The notes under the pieces were generated by a model, which made no database searches, had not been told where the DNA came from, and saw only the letters and a program-made list of their open reading frames with translations. Source: Nymphaea colorata (taxonomy: Eukaryota > Streptophyta > Magnoliopsida > Nymphaeales > Nymphaeaceae). Taken from it: 60,000 bases of DNA. Made by a program: the position numbers and the translations under genes. This document shows positions 34,746 to 45,482 of this stretch, piece by piece. The DNA lies in assembly GCF_008831285.2 (NCBI RefSeq), contig NC_045145.1, forward strand, positions 8,742,802-8,802,801, written 5' to 3'. Position 1 is the stretch's first letter; each line of letters begins with the position of its first letter.

Positions 34746-35643
34746 ATTAGATGGATAGCATGAATCAAGGATTTCAGTTAGGGGATGTTTGATGGCCTAG
34801 AAATATGGAATTGGAAATATATTTCCTGGAAAAAATGAATGGGAAAAATATTCCCGATTCCCATTTTGATGTGTGTGTGATGACTCAGAAATATATTTCT
34901 AGAAATATATTTCTGTGTTTGATGATAAGGAAATATATTTCCACATTTTCAGAAAATTAATACTTAGTTCGATAATAAGGAAACATTTTTCCACATTTTC
35001 TAGAAGAGGAAGATTGATATAGCACATAAACAACAATAACAAGGAAAAGCGTAGAGGCATGTGGTAAAATTCAAACTTAAAATGTGGTAAACTTTTAAAA
35101 CACAATATGATAAGTTTTACTTGCAGCCACGTTTTCTTAATAAGAGTATACTTTTCATTATGCCCAAAAGCAATGGAAGAAGTGTCAGTGCCATCTCCTT
35201 TCCCAGGCACTGTAAATTTTAGCCACGTGCACCCTTCATCCACTACAAATAGTGGTCTTATATCTAATTCAAGAAAACTTGATTAAATTAAACAAATTAT
35301 CGTCCAATCAGGAGGTCAAATGATTAGAGGTGATCTTTGGACAACCTCAGAATGTTGGCTCTCACAAAGGACTAACCCTTGAGACCAAATTTACAGCTGA
35401 TAAGCCCCACATTTGAGAAAACAACATAAAACATACATTATTCAACAAAGTAACCCAACCATAGAAGGCTATGCCCGAAGTTGTAACAAGATATTCAGTA
35501 AAATACACCAACAGCAGCCGGTAAACTATACCAACAATAGGAACAGCACAAAGAGAAGAAGCCTGCCTTGTGCAACAGAAGATGCAGAAACAAAGGGAGC
35601 ACTATGAGAAAGCAGGCAGGCAGGAGGAAGTAAACCAGTCTAC

Positions 35644-36899
35644 ATGAGCTTTTTGCGATGGAGTAACACGGTAACAAACAGCAGTTCTTGATAAAAACAA
35701 CCAATTCAGCAAACGATGCGCGTCTATGCTTGTGTAATCTCCAGAGCCCAACCATCAATAACAAAAGCAACATCCTGGATGCAGAAAACACCAATGCTAA
35801 CTCCTTTAGAGAACGCAAAGCATCCACCTTAACTGGACAAAATTCTACCATTTTCTACTGTGCACCTAGTGAGAATAGATTAGGAGCAAAAGGATACTTC
35901 AAAGTATTCGGATATCTATGAGTTACAGATAAGGTAGTGATACCCTGGGAGGGAGAAAAAAAAAACTTGGTGAATTTGACAACATGAAAACAGATTTCTT
36001 GAAATGGCTCCTCACAATCATAAATTTTGTATTATACAATTTAGTTTGCACCTTAGGGTCTGAGGTGCTTATTCGCATTGTAAGCAACACCCTTTCCAAG
36101 CTCCTTGCAACTTCATCTTCTGTCCTCCCATTTATTAACAGAAGCTGTCCTTTTGGCCATGCATGATCTAACTGACATAGGTTCTACTACCATTTGATAG
36201 CTTATGCATGACTAAGTAGTTTGTAATAGAAAGCGCAAGAAATAAGCAGGATCAGGTCCAACAGAAACAACATCAGCAAGTTTATCAAAAGGAACCATAC
36301 TATTAGATCTGGATGCTAGCAGTCTTCCTATTAGCTTTCTCACATATGGCTACACCACCTGTGCATGCCTGAGTCTCCACCAACAGCAGCACAAAACCAG
36401 ATCATGGGCGTCTTCCCTTCATCCACATACTGAAGATCTTGCATGAAGGAAGAAAAGAGAACTAGGACCACATTCTGATCACATCCACATACAGCTTGCA
36501 CACAGAAGAAAGTTTATATTTTCTTTACGAAAGTTGTCAAATGCCAAAAAGAGAAAACATTGCAGCTCGCTCTTTGCGATAATCTGTGTTGATGAGACAA
36601 AGTGACCTGGGCTCGTGAGAAAAGAAGAATGAAGCATGACTAACCAGGAGACATTAGGTTGCAATAGAGCGCTATCTGAACGGCTGGATTTTGTTTATCA
36701 CCAGTAAGCATTCAAAAGTTGATTCCAGCCTTCCGAAGCAGATCGATTGTTTCAGGAACACCTTCCTGCAATGGCATCCAAAAAACCAGAAGGAAAGCTC
36801 TCGCACGAAACAATACCCCCCAGAGAAGGAAAAAGAGAATCACCTGCAGACGGTCTTCTATTGCAGCAACTCCAAGAACCTCAAGAATGTGTTCCAAAC
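35644..36899 (-). pseudogene. ALA2-type P4-ATPase (phospholipid flippase) exon fragments (copy A)
   Basis: Minus-strand exon-like segments with GT-AG borders match the P-domain of plant ALA2. 36844-36899 gives LEVLGVAAIEDRLQ. 36645-36765 gives VPETIDLLRKAGINF, then a stop, then MLTGDKQNPAVQIAL (the conserved Trp codon has become TGA at 36712-36714). 36052-36171 gives PKGQLLLINGRTEDEVARSL and ERVLLTMRISTSDPK. 35644-35774 gives DVAFVIDGWALEI and then a frame break. A further trace of the family may lie at about 37025-37070. Exon order and orientation match the parent gene. The roughly 470-nt gap between the second and third segments contains an unrelated open stretch (VDEGKTPMIWFCAA, about 36375-36430) that might be another captured piece or an insertion. 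Confidence 0.8.
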
Positions 36900-38326
36900 C
36901 TATCAAGAATATATATAGTTAATAAATAACACAGCACAACCGAAACTTAAATGCAACAACACATGCCAACTAAAAAGAATGCATGCATAATACTCTAGGG
37001 AGACCAAAACCACTGTACATCCACAAGAACTCTGATGAGTTGGGCTTTAAACTTCGACATCAGCTGCATGAATCAGAAGACAATGGCAATGTAAAAAAAA
37101 AAAAAACTAATGATAGAAAAGTTAAAAGCTTACGACTCTTTCAAACCCTTTCCTAAACAAACCTTGAAAGAGAAATCAACAAAAATACTGCCTAGCCTTC
37201 ACAAGAAAACAAATTGTGATGGGAGCATTTCATTACACTCAGCATGAGTGGAATATGTTTGAGGGGTTTCATCTATTCTATGAATGGACTAGCGGTTTGG
37301 AAATAAAAAGAACAACATTTTTCAAAAACAGAGAGGGGCTGGGAGTTCCTCATATGCCCATGAAGTCAGGAAACATTACAAAAGAGATGTCAAGTGTTAA
37401 CTTTTAAATAGTTTATAAATCATCAATTTAAATCATAAGCAGAAAGTGCTCGTGTTGTGCAAATGATATGCCTTTCATTTACCCTCAATACCGTCCAGGC
37501 ATCGGGATTCATTTCGCATCAATGTTGTTGAATCGCTAGAAGGGAAGCCTTCAAATTTCAAAAAAAATGAACATAAAATAATCATCCTCAACGTCTTAGG
37601 AAATAAAAAAGAAAGAGCAGATATTGATCCAATGATCGCACGTCCATGAAAGATTGTCGCATTTCAATTCCTTCGAGTTCAGCCTTCATGCCATTTATCT
37701 CTTGACAGGTACCTTTTTTGTTTTTCTTGGTTTTGCTTCTTTTTCTTCCTTTTTTTTTTCTGCATTTGGTTTTTTGCCTCTTCATTTTTCCTTGCTTTTG
37801 ATTTTCTTTTTCAGGCCGACCTTCACCTTTGAGGGAATCCCTCACCACCCCAAAGGCTACTACGAAGCTCCACCGCTTTGGTGGTCAGATGTAGTTTTGT
37901 GACATATCAACCCGTTTCACCTTGTGGGTTTTCAACATGCCAAAAGTTCGTAAGTCATTATCTTCGCGGCATAGACATAAATCTCTTATATGCCTACCCG
38001 GTACTCTTGATTATTAACCCAGAGGAACAACTACACAAGCCCCGAGCCCATCTCTCAACTCTTATTTTGCTACCTACCAATATTTTATAAGGCATTATGG
38101 CTTCTCTCTTAGGATATTTTCCTGCTAAACTCTTACACACACTTGATCACTAGAGTCAATAGCATCTTCTACTCTTGACTTCCTCAGCTTCATAGGATTT
38201 TGACAAATTTCCTCTTTTAATGATTGACAACAAAAAAAACTTCAAAGTTTCCTTTTGCTTGGGCAGGTAGTAAGAACAAAACGAAGGCACATCATTGCAT
38301 GACAAGACACTTTTAAAATGTTTTTA
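36900..38326. other. Spacer between repeat copies A and B
   Basis: Mostly unassigned. A minus-strand frame at 37588-37848 is rich in Lys and ends with NGMKAELEGIEMRQSFMDV, which I do not recognise. It may be an exon remnant. Confidence 0.3.
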
Positions 38327-38991
38327 GGCACAATAAAAAATTCTCTTTCAAAAAAGTACTTGACATCAAATGGCATATCCACCAGAAGTAAGAACTCTCT
38401 TCTACCAAAAGAGGAGTTTTTATGAAACCAGACTGATTTGTTGGGTAGAAGAAGAACTCCATATGCTCTCCTATAGAAGTAGGGAAGATCAAACTATCCA
38501 ATTCAAAAATCAAACTATCGAATTCAAAAATCAAATACAAATCACCTATTCTACTCAATCCCCACCTATCTAATCACTCATTCCTTGCACCTTATGATCA
38601 ATAAATCAAGAATTCAAGCAAAAAAGATAAAACAGATTATAAGAACATAAACACGTCCTAAAAACGAAGAAGTGAACCTATATTTACTAAGTTGAACCCT
38701 TACCAACTATAAGATATAAAATTTCACTGAAAAAAAAAAAATGAAAACAGCAAAGCAAACCTTTCCACCAATGTCGTGTGAGTTTAATGACTAAAGATCC
38801 AAAATTCTAAAAAAAATGAAGACTACTAAATAATGTTGCAAATCCAACCTAATTGGTCCAACTGAAAACTGGTGGCCATTTTACATATGCCAAAGAAGTT
38901 TTAGATACAAAAAAAAAAAAATTGAAGGTTGTTTTTATATTTAAAAACGATTTTTAATTTGGTGAAAATTCTACCAGAAACACAGGACAAC

Positions 38992-39462
38992 TGTTAGAAT
39001 GTATGTATCCCATATGTATACATATATACATTTATATATATCACATATATTAGTCATCTAATATATGCTTTATATATATATATATATTTTATATTTTGGG
39101 TACTTAGGACACCTATGTAATTTTCACTTTCTTTATGTATTTTTTCTTTATGTATTATTTTCTGTTTTCCCCTTTTATCCCTCTCCTTTTTCTATTTTTC
39201 ATAGAGGGAGACTAGTCCCAACGGCTAGATTTCTAGCCGTTGGACTGCCTCCTCCTTCTTCTCTTTGGCCCTCTCCTCTATAAATAGGGCAGCTCTCCCA
39301 TTGTTTTATGTATGGCTTTTTAGCCTACTTCTTGTATCTCTTTGTGTGATTAATTTAAGTTCTTCTTCACCTCTTGTTTGAGGGTTTGTGAGATTGACTT
39401 GTTGGTGAAAGCTTCAAGGCTGATATTACTTGAAGAGGTTGTTTCTTTGGGCCTGATTTACA
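38992..39462 (+). repeat. Copia-4 5' LTR
   Basis: 471 bp, TGTTAGAATG to GATTTACA. It has a TATA box (TATAAATA) at 39279-39286 and an almost perfect 15-bp inverted repeat at 39215-39245, which lacks one G relative to the 3' LTR. Confidence 0.95.
39279..39286 (+). promoter_or_regulatory. Copia-4 LTR TATA box
   Basis: TATAAATA after a pyrimidine-rich stretch, in the position expected for the U3 promoter. The same box is at 44199-44206 in the 3' LTR. Confidence 0.75.
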
Positions 39463-39475
39463 TGGTATCAGAGCC
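39463..39475 (+). other. Copia-4 primer-binding site
   Basis: TGGTATCAGAGCC directly after the 5' LTR; initiator tRNA-Met type. Confidence 0.95.
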
Positions 39476-39790
39476 TCGTCTTTGGCTCTTTGTCTTGCTG
39501 CCATTCAAGATTGAAGGTTCAGTTTTTATTCTTGTGTTGGAGCTGTGAAGCACTCCAAGTGTTCGAGATATTGCTTGCTGCAGTTTTACACAAGAAGAAG
39601 AGTGTTTTTGCTGGCTTCTTTTTGGTGATTTCTTGACGAAATCTAGCTCCCTTGGTGGTGAGCTCGTGGCTGTTGAAAGGGTGACTGGTTTCTATCATTG
39701 TTGAGTTTTTATCCTTGCCGTGGACTTCTTTTCACGTGGCTGCCATCTTCTTCATAACTTGTAAGTGGATCTACCTTGTTGATTGTGCCC

Positions 39791-41442
39791 ATGGATAACA
39801 AAGTCTCTTCTCTTCCTTTTCCCAAACTCTCATCAACAAATTACATACAATGGGCTAGAACTATGGAACACTTTATTCGTAGTAAAAGCCTTTGGGGACT
39901 AGTTGATGGGACAAAACTTGAACCACAACTAGTCCTTACGAAAGTTGTTGATGGAAGGCCTATGGAATTGGATGCAACCGAAAAAGAGAAGGTAATGGCT
40001 GAATACAACAAAAAATGGGAAGAATGGAGTGTTGGTCATCACAAAATCATTACTTGGATCTTGACTTGTGTTGACAATGCTACTAGCGGGCAAATCTCTA
40101 AATTAAATTCTGCCCTAGAAGCTTGGGAATATCTAAAGAAAACTCATACCATGAGAGATGTTGCTTATATGCATCATGTTCAACTCAAAATTCACAATCT
40201 TCAACAAGGAGATTTCAACAAGGAGATAGATCAATTAAAGATTATGTGGCTGAAATGGATCAATTGTATGATGAATTGAGTATTTTTGAACCACATTGGA
40301 TACAAGATCTTATTCTTAGAGAAAAGCAAATACAACGTGAGAAGTTTTACAAGTTTATCATAGGTCTTAGACCGGAATTTGATGGTGTCAAAACCGCTTT
40401 ACTTCATCGTTCTAAAACACCATCTATGAATGAGGCTATTGCGAAACTTCAAATGGAGGAAAATCGTCTTTGTCTTGATAAAGAGAAAGTCAACAATGTG
40501 CTTGCCACATCTAGGCTGGGGGCCCACTTGAGACCTTATAGACCTCCTCACTTCAATCGTACAAATGAAGGAACAAGGAGAAAAATTATTTGCTATCATT
40601 GTCAAGAAGAAGGACATACCAAGCCAAGATGTCCAAAACTTAGAATTTTTGATAAAAGAAGCAATGTTGCGGCTCAAATTCAAGAAGAGAAGAAAGAAGC
40701 AAGTTCATTCCAACTTGAGCAACTCATAAGTGCTCTTCAACCTTTTCAAAAAGGAGGAAGAACACCTTCGACTTTGGGAGCGACCGTGGCATCTACTTCT
40801 TCAAGTAAGTACTCTTGGATTATTGATTCGGGTGCATCTTTTCATATGACTCCTTATGAATCCCTTCTCACCGAATGCACTAAAAATGATTCTTATTCCT
40901 TTGTAAAAACGGCGGATGGTACCTCTCTTGAAATTGATTTTATTGGAAATCTTGACCTAGCTTTTGGATCCAAAATTTTAAAAGTACCTCAAGTAAGACA
41001 TATTCCTAAATTAAACTTAAATTTATTGTCTGTTTCTCAAATAGCCGACCTTGGTTTTGATGTAATCTTCTCACAATCCAAATGTTTGATACAGGATCGG
41101 ATATCCAAGAAGATGATTGGGGAAGGTTTTAGAACAAATAATCTCTACTACATAGACTTTTTGGACCTTTCAAGACCATCTTGCAATATCTCCAAAGAAT
41201 GTGACATTCAAACTTGGCATCAAAGACTTGGACATTCCAATATAGAAAAAATGTCTCATCTTCCATTCATGGAGAATTTTTGTCAAAAGAACTTTGATTG
41301 TAATGATTGTATTAAGGCTAAAATGAAAGCCTTACCTTTTGATAATAGAAATTTTATTGCCCAAAAATCTTTTGATTTGGTGCATTCGGTGTGTGGGGAC
41401 CCGCTCCTATTATGTCAAAAGAAGGATTATTGTACTATGTGA
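39791..41442 (+). pseudogene. Copia-4 gag-protease-pre-integrase, frameshifted
   Basis: Gag starts MDNKVSSLPFPKLSSTNY at 39791 with the usual copia gag fold (YIQWARTMEHFI, ALEAWEYLKKTH). A 14-bp tandem duplication (TTCAACAAGGAGAT at 40200-40213 and 40214-40227) throws the frame, and gag continues in another frame with LRPEFDGVKTALLHRSK, the CX2CX4HX4C knuckle CYHCQEEGHTKPRC and the protease DSGASFHMTP. The second break, a single-base deletion at about 41389, falls on the first catalytic Asp codon of integrase. Except for these two lesions the region reads cleanly. Confidence 0.9.
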
Positions 41443-43895
41443 TCTTTATTGATGATTATTCTAGGCATACTTGGGTTTATTTTCTCAAGCACAAATCGGA
41501 AGTATTCACAAACTTTAAGAATTTCTACAACATGATCTATACCCAATTTGGCTCAAATATCAAAGTCTTTAGAAGTGATTCGGGAGGAGAATTTATGTCA
41601 AATGAATTTCAACAATTTCTAAAAGAAAAAGGCATTGTTCATCAAAGATCTTGTCCTAACACTCCACAACAAAACGGAGTGGCCGAACGTAAACATAGGC
41701 ACATTATTGAAACTACTAGAGCCCTTCTTTTATCTAAAAATGTTCCCAAAAACTTTTGGGCCGAGGCTGTTTTGACTTCAACCTATTTAATTAATAGAAT
41801 GCCTACCAAACTTTTGAAACATATTTCTCCTTTTGAAAGACTTCATCATGTTAAACCTAATTACAATAGACTTAAAGTTTTTGGTTGCAAATGTTTTGTG
41901 TTAAGTGACAAAGACGATAAGCTTTCCTCCAAAGCTATTTGTTGTGTTTTTATTGGGTATTCCGAAACTCAAAAGGGTTATAGATGTTATGATATTAAAA
42001 AAGATAAAGTTTATGTTTCTAGAAATGTGATCTTTTTAGAAAATGAAGATGGTTTCAAAGATGAACCCAAGAAACTAGAAGATTATACTTTTCTTTGGAC
42101 TAATGATATTGATGATGATGATGATATTGATGATGATGAACCCGATAAAGGTATAGAGGTACCAATTGAAGAAGTCAACAATGATAATTCTACTCATATC
42201 ATCCCTCCAAAAGAGATCTTAGTTTATAGAAGAAGAGACCCCCAAAATCAAGAAACTAATCAATCTCTTCCTAGGAAATCCCAAAGGCACATTAGGCCTC
42301 CTCAAAGATTTGTCTCTTATGAGTCTTTTTCTCCAAAATTTCGAGCTTGTATTATGGCACATCATTCTTTTCATGAGCCATCTTCTTACCTTGAAGCTAA
42401 AGAAGATCCCAATTGGATTGAAGCCATGAATCTTGAGCTTAAAGCTCTTGAAAGCAATGAAACTTGGGATATTGTGCCTCTACCAACGGGGAAAAAGACT
42501 ATTGGTTGTAGATGGATCTATAAAATCAAAACTAGAAGTGATGGAACCTTAGAAAGATATAAGGCCAGACTTGTTGCCAAGGGATATGCTCAAGAATATG
42601 GGATTGATTATGAAGAAACCTTTGCTCCTGTTGCTCGCATGACTTCTGTTAGAACCCTTATTGCCATTGCCTTTGTTAAACATTGGACTATTTTTCAAAT
42701 GGATGTTAAAAATGCTTTCTTAAATGGTCACCTACAAGAAGAAGTTTTCATGAGTGCTCCCCCTGGTTTTGATCTACCCCAAAACAAAGTTTTACGCCTT
42801 AAGAAAGCTCTTTATGGTTTAAAACAAGCTCCCAAAGTCTGGTTTGACAAGTTTAGTAGTGTCATGTTTAATCAAGGTTTTAAATCTTGCAACTCTGATA
42901 CTGCCATGTTTGTAAAAACTACCTCCGTAGGTGTAATTGTTTTATTACTGTATGTTGATGATATGGTTATTACTGGGAGTGATGATGAAGGGATTATAAA
43001 GGTAAAACACTTTCTTAGCAAATGTTTTCAAATGACTGATTTGGGAAGACTAACTTATTTTCTTGGAATTGAAGTTGCTTATAGCAAACAAGGTTATCTT
43101 CTTTCTCAAATGAAGTTTGCTAGTGAATTAGTTGACAGAACAGGTATCTCAGATGACAAAGTTGTGGATACTCCAGCAGCACTGGGAGTAAAAATGAAAA
43201 TTGATGATGGAGAGATATTGGAGAATCCCACTCTTTTTCGGCAAATAGTTGGCGCTCTCTCTTATCTCTCCATCACCAGACCTGACATTGCTCATGCTGT
43301 GCATGTGATAAGCCAATTTCAACAAAGACCCACCTCAGTACATATGGGAGCGGCAATGCGGATTGTCCGTTATGTGAAAAACACTATCAACAAAGGACTA
43401 TTTCTGTCTTCTTCTTCTATATTAGAATTAGTTGCGTATACAGATGCTGATTGGGGTGGAGATCCCAATAATAGGCACTCCACCACTGGTTTTTGTGTGT
43501 TTTTAGGTGACTCCTTAATTTCCTGGCGATGCAAGAAACAGAATAAGGTATCGCTATCATCAACAGAAGCTGAATATCGAGCAATGGCAACTACAACAAT
43601 GGAGATAGTGTGGCTCAAAAGCTTACTGAAAGATATGGGAATTCATATTACGAATCCTGTCAAGCTTTGTTGCGACAACAAAAGTGCAATCTATATTGCT
43701 AGCAATCACACATTCCATGAAAGAACAAAGCATATAGAGATGGACTGCCATTATGTTCGTGAAGAGTTCCTTCAGAAAAACATAGATCTCTCCTATGTCC
43801 AATCAGAGTATCAACTTGGCGATTTCTTCACTAAAGCTCTCGCTGCTACCAGATTTAATTTTCTCCTTGGCAAACTTTCGGTTATCACACCGTAA
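41391..43895 (+). pseudogene. Copia-4 integrase-RT-RNase H part, open but separated from gag
   Basis: 834 codons without a stop. The integrase has RSDSGGEFMS and [10 protein letters not shown] but lost its first Asp in the deletion. RT has QMDVKNAFLNG and LLLYVDDMVITGSDD. RNase H has AYTDADWGGD, SSTEAEYRAM and LCCDNKSAIYIAS. The frame ends at 43895, 13 bases before the 3' LTR. An Asp/Ile-rich stretch (DDDDIDDDEPD) lies in the integrase-RT linker near 42111. RT and RNase H motifs look complete. Confidence 0.9.
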
Positions 43896-43908
43896 GTTTG
43901 AGGGGGGG

Positions 43909-44382
43909 TGTTAGAATGTATGTATCCCATATGTATACATATATACATTTATATATATCACATATATTAGTCATCTAATATATGCTTTATATATATATAT
44001 ATATATTTTATATTTTGGGTACTTAGGACACCTATGTAATTTTCACTTTCTTTATGTATTTTTTCTTTATGTATTATTTTCTGTTTTCCCCTTTTATCCC
44101 TCTCCTTTTTCTATTTTTCATAGAGGGAGACAAGTCCCAACGGCTAGATTTCTAGCCGTTGGGACTGCCTCCTCCTTCTTCTCTTTGGCCCTCTCCTCTA
44201 TAAATAGGGCAGCTCTCCCATTGTTTTATGTATGGCTTTTTAGCCTACTTCTTGTATCTCTTTGTGTGATTAATTTAAGTTCTTCTTCACCTCTTGTTTG
44301 AGGGTTTGTGAGATTGACTTGTTGGTGAAAGCTTCAAGGCTGATATTACTTGAAGAGGTTGTTTCTTTGGGCCTGATTTACA
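43909..44382 (+). repeat. Copia-4 3' LTR
   Basis: 474 bp. It holds a perfect 15-bp inverted repeat with a 2-nt loop at 44134-44165 (arm GTCCCAACGGCTAGA), about 33 bp upstream of the TATA box. Confidence 0.95.
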
Positions 44383-44871
44383 ACAACAACTACAATTCCT
44401 AGTCTACTTCAAAAACGATCCTACAAATAAAAGTTTAATGTTCTCCAGTAAAAACAAATGATATTAGCACGTCAAAAAACAGTAATAAACACTCAATGGA
44501 ACAATCACACCCATACCGGGCACTCGTATCCATACCAATGTAACATAAGTATCAATGCAACATGGTATATACTACTCATTCCATTCATACGAATAACCGA
44601 ACTTCTGATGAACATAGATGTGCATCTTTTTGAAAGCACTCCTCAAAACCTGCAGCAAAAGAAATCCAGACATAAAACCGATAGCTTACTTTATGAGACA
44701 CAATTGGCTGATATGACCTACATGCAGCTGAACTAAAGTTAAAAAAAAGCTGTGAAATGGATCAATTTTCCTTCCTACATACTTGCAATGGCCTACCAAC
44801 TTTGTTTTCCAAGGAACATGTTTTTTTTTTTTTTTTCTTTTAAATAACTGCACAAAGTGAAAACAACATAC

Positions 44872-45150
44872 TTGCAAAGTGCAACGTCCAGAGAGCAGCT
44901 TGTATGTGTGACTTCCAAGGGTTTTAGCATAGTGGAAAGCATATTCTCCAAATGTCAGACTAGCTTGTCTGGTAATGATTTTGAGACTGTCAACAACTCC
45001 TCTAACAACCTGATTACAGAGGAAAAAACTGACTAAAAAGCTTGAAAAAGAGGGCAAGAGAAATACAAGAGATTAGCATTGCTCATTGATGCTCCAGACT
45101 CTCCTTCCATGTTCTCATGAATTGCCTCATTATCGGGTTTTGTAAGCAGT
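44872..45150 (-). pseudogene. NAD-isocitrate dehydrogenase exon fragments (copy B)
   Basis: Exon 44872-45009 encodes the same peptide as copy A (VVRGVVDSLKIITRQASLT through YAKT and beyond), with the same acceptor and donor. The preceding degraded exon lies at about 45093-45150 with the same stops. Shared lesions mean the gene was already dead before the duplication that made copies A and B. Confidence 0.75.
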
Positions 45151-45310
45151 AAACCTGAATTAGATGGATAGCATGAATCAAGGATTTCAGTTAGGGGATG
45201 TTTGATGGCCTAGAAATATGGAATTGGAAATATATTTCCTGAAAAAAAGGAATGGGAAAAATATTCCCGATTCCCATTTTGATGTGTGTGTGATGACTCA
45301 GAAATATATT

Positions 45311-45475
45311 TAATAAGATTAGAAAGAATAATCTTTGATTAACCTCGAAATCTGCCCTAACTCCTCTTTATATAGACTAGAGGAGAGAGAGAAGTTACAA
45401 GAGAAACATCTAAAGGAAAAGTTATTACAAAAGTACCCTCTTAAACCTAAAACTGAATATAAACACATCTTAACA
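45311..45475 (-). repeat. Copia-5 3' LTR
   Basis: 165 bp, identical to the other copy by eye. A TATATAAA promoter box lies on the minus strand at about 45367-45374. Confidence 0.95.
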
Positions 45476-45482
45476 CTCCCCC

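Larger units (their letters stand above)
28407..36522. repeat. Repeat copy A, interrupted by Copia-3
   Basis: Apart from Copia-3 (29262-34159) this segment is repeated in copy B (38327-50778) and/or copy C (50778-52258) with very high identity. Copies A and B share 28407-29261 and 34160-35120. Copies A and C share 28982-29261, 34160-34303 and about 35470-36522. It includes minus-strand exon fragments of NAD-isocitrate dehydrogenase and an ALA2-type ATPase. The repeat is longest here, about 3.2 kb without the retrotransposon. Confidence 0.85.
38992..44382 (+). mobile_element. Copia-4: young Ty1/copia retrotransposon with two frameshifts
   Basis: LTRs of 471 and 474 bp (38992-39462 and 43909-44382), TSD ACAAC (38987-38991 and 44383-44387), primer-binding site TGGTATCAGAGCC and polypurine tract TTGAGGGGGGG. 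The LTRs differ by one substitution, a 1-nt indel and one AT-repeat unit. The empty site exists in copy A (GGACAACAACTAC at about 29066-29078). Gag and pol are complete but carry a 14-bp duplication and a 1-nt deletion. An old relative is the relic at 15880-17070. Confidence 0.95.
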
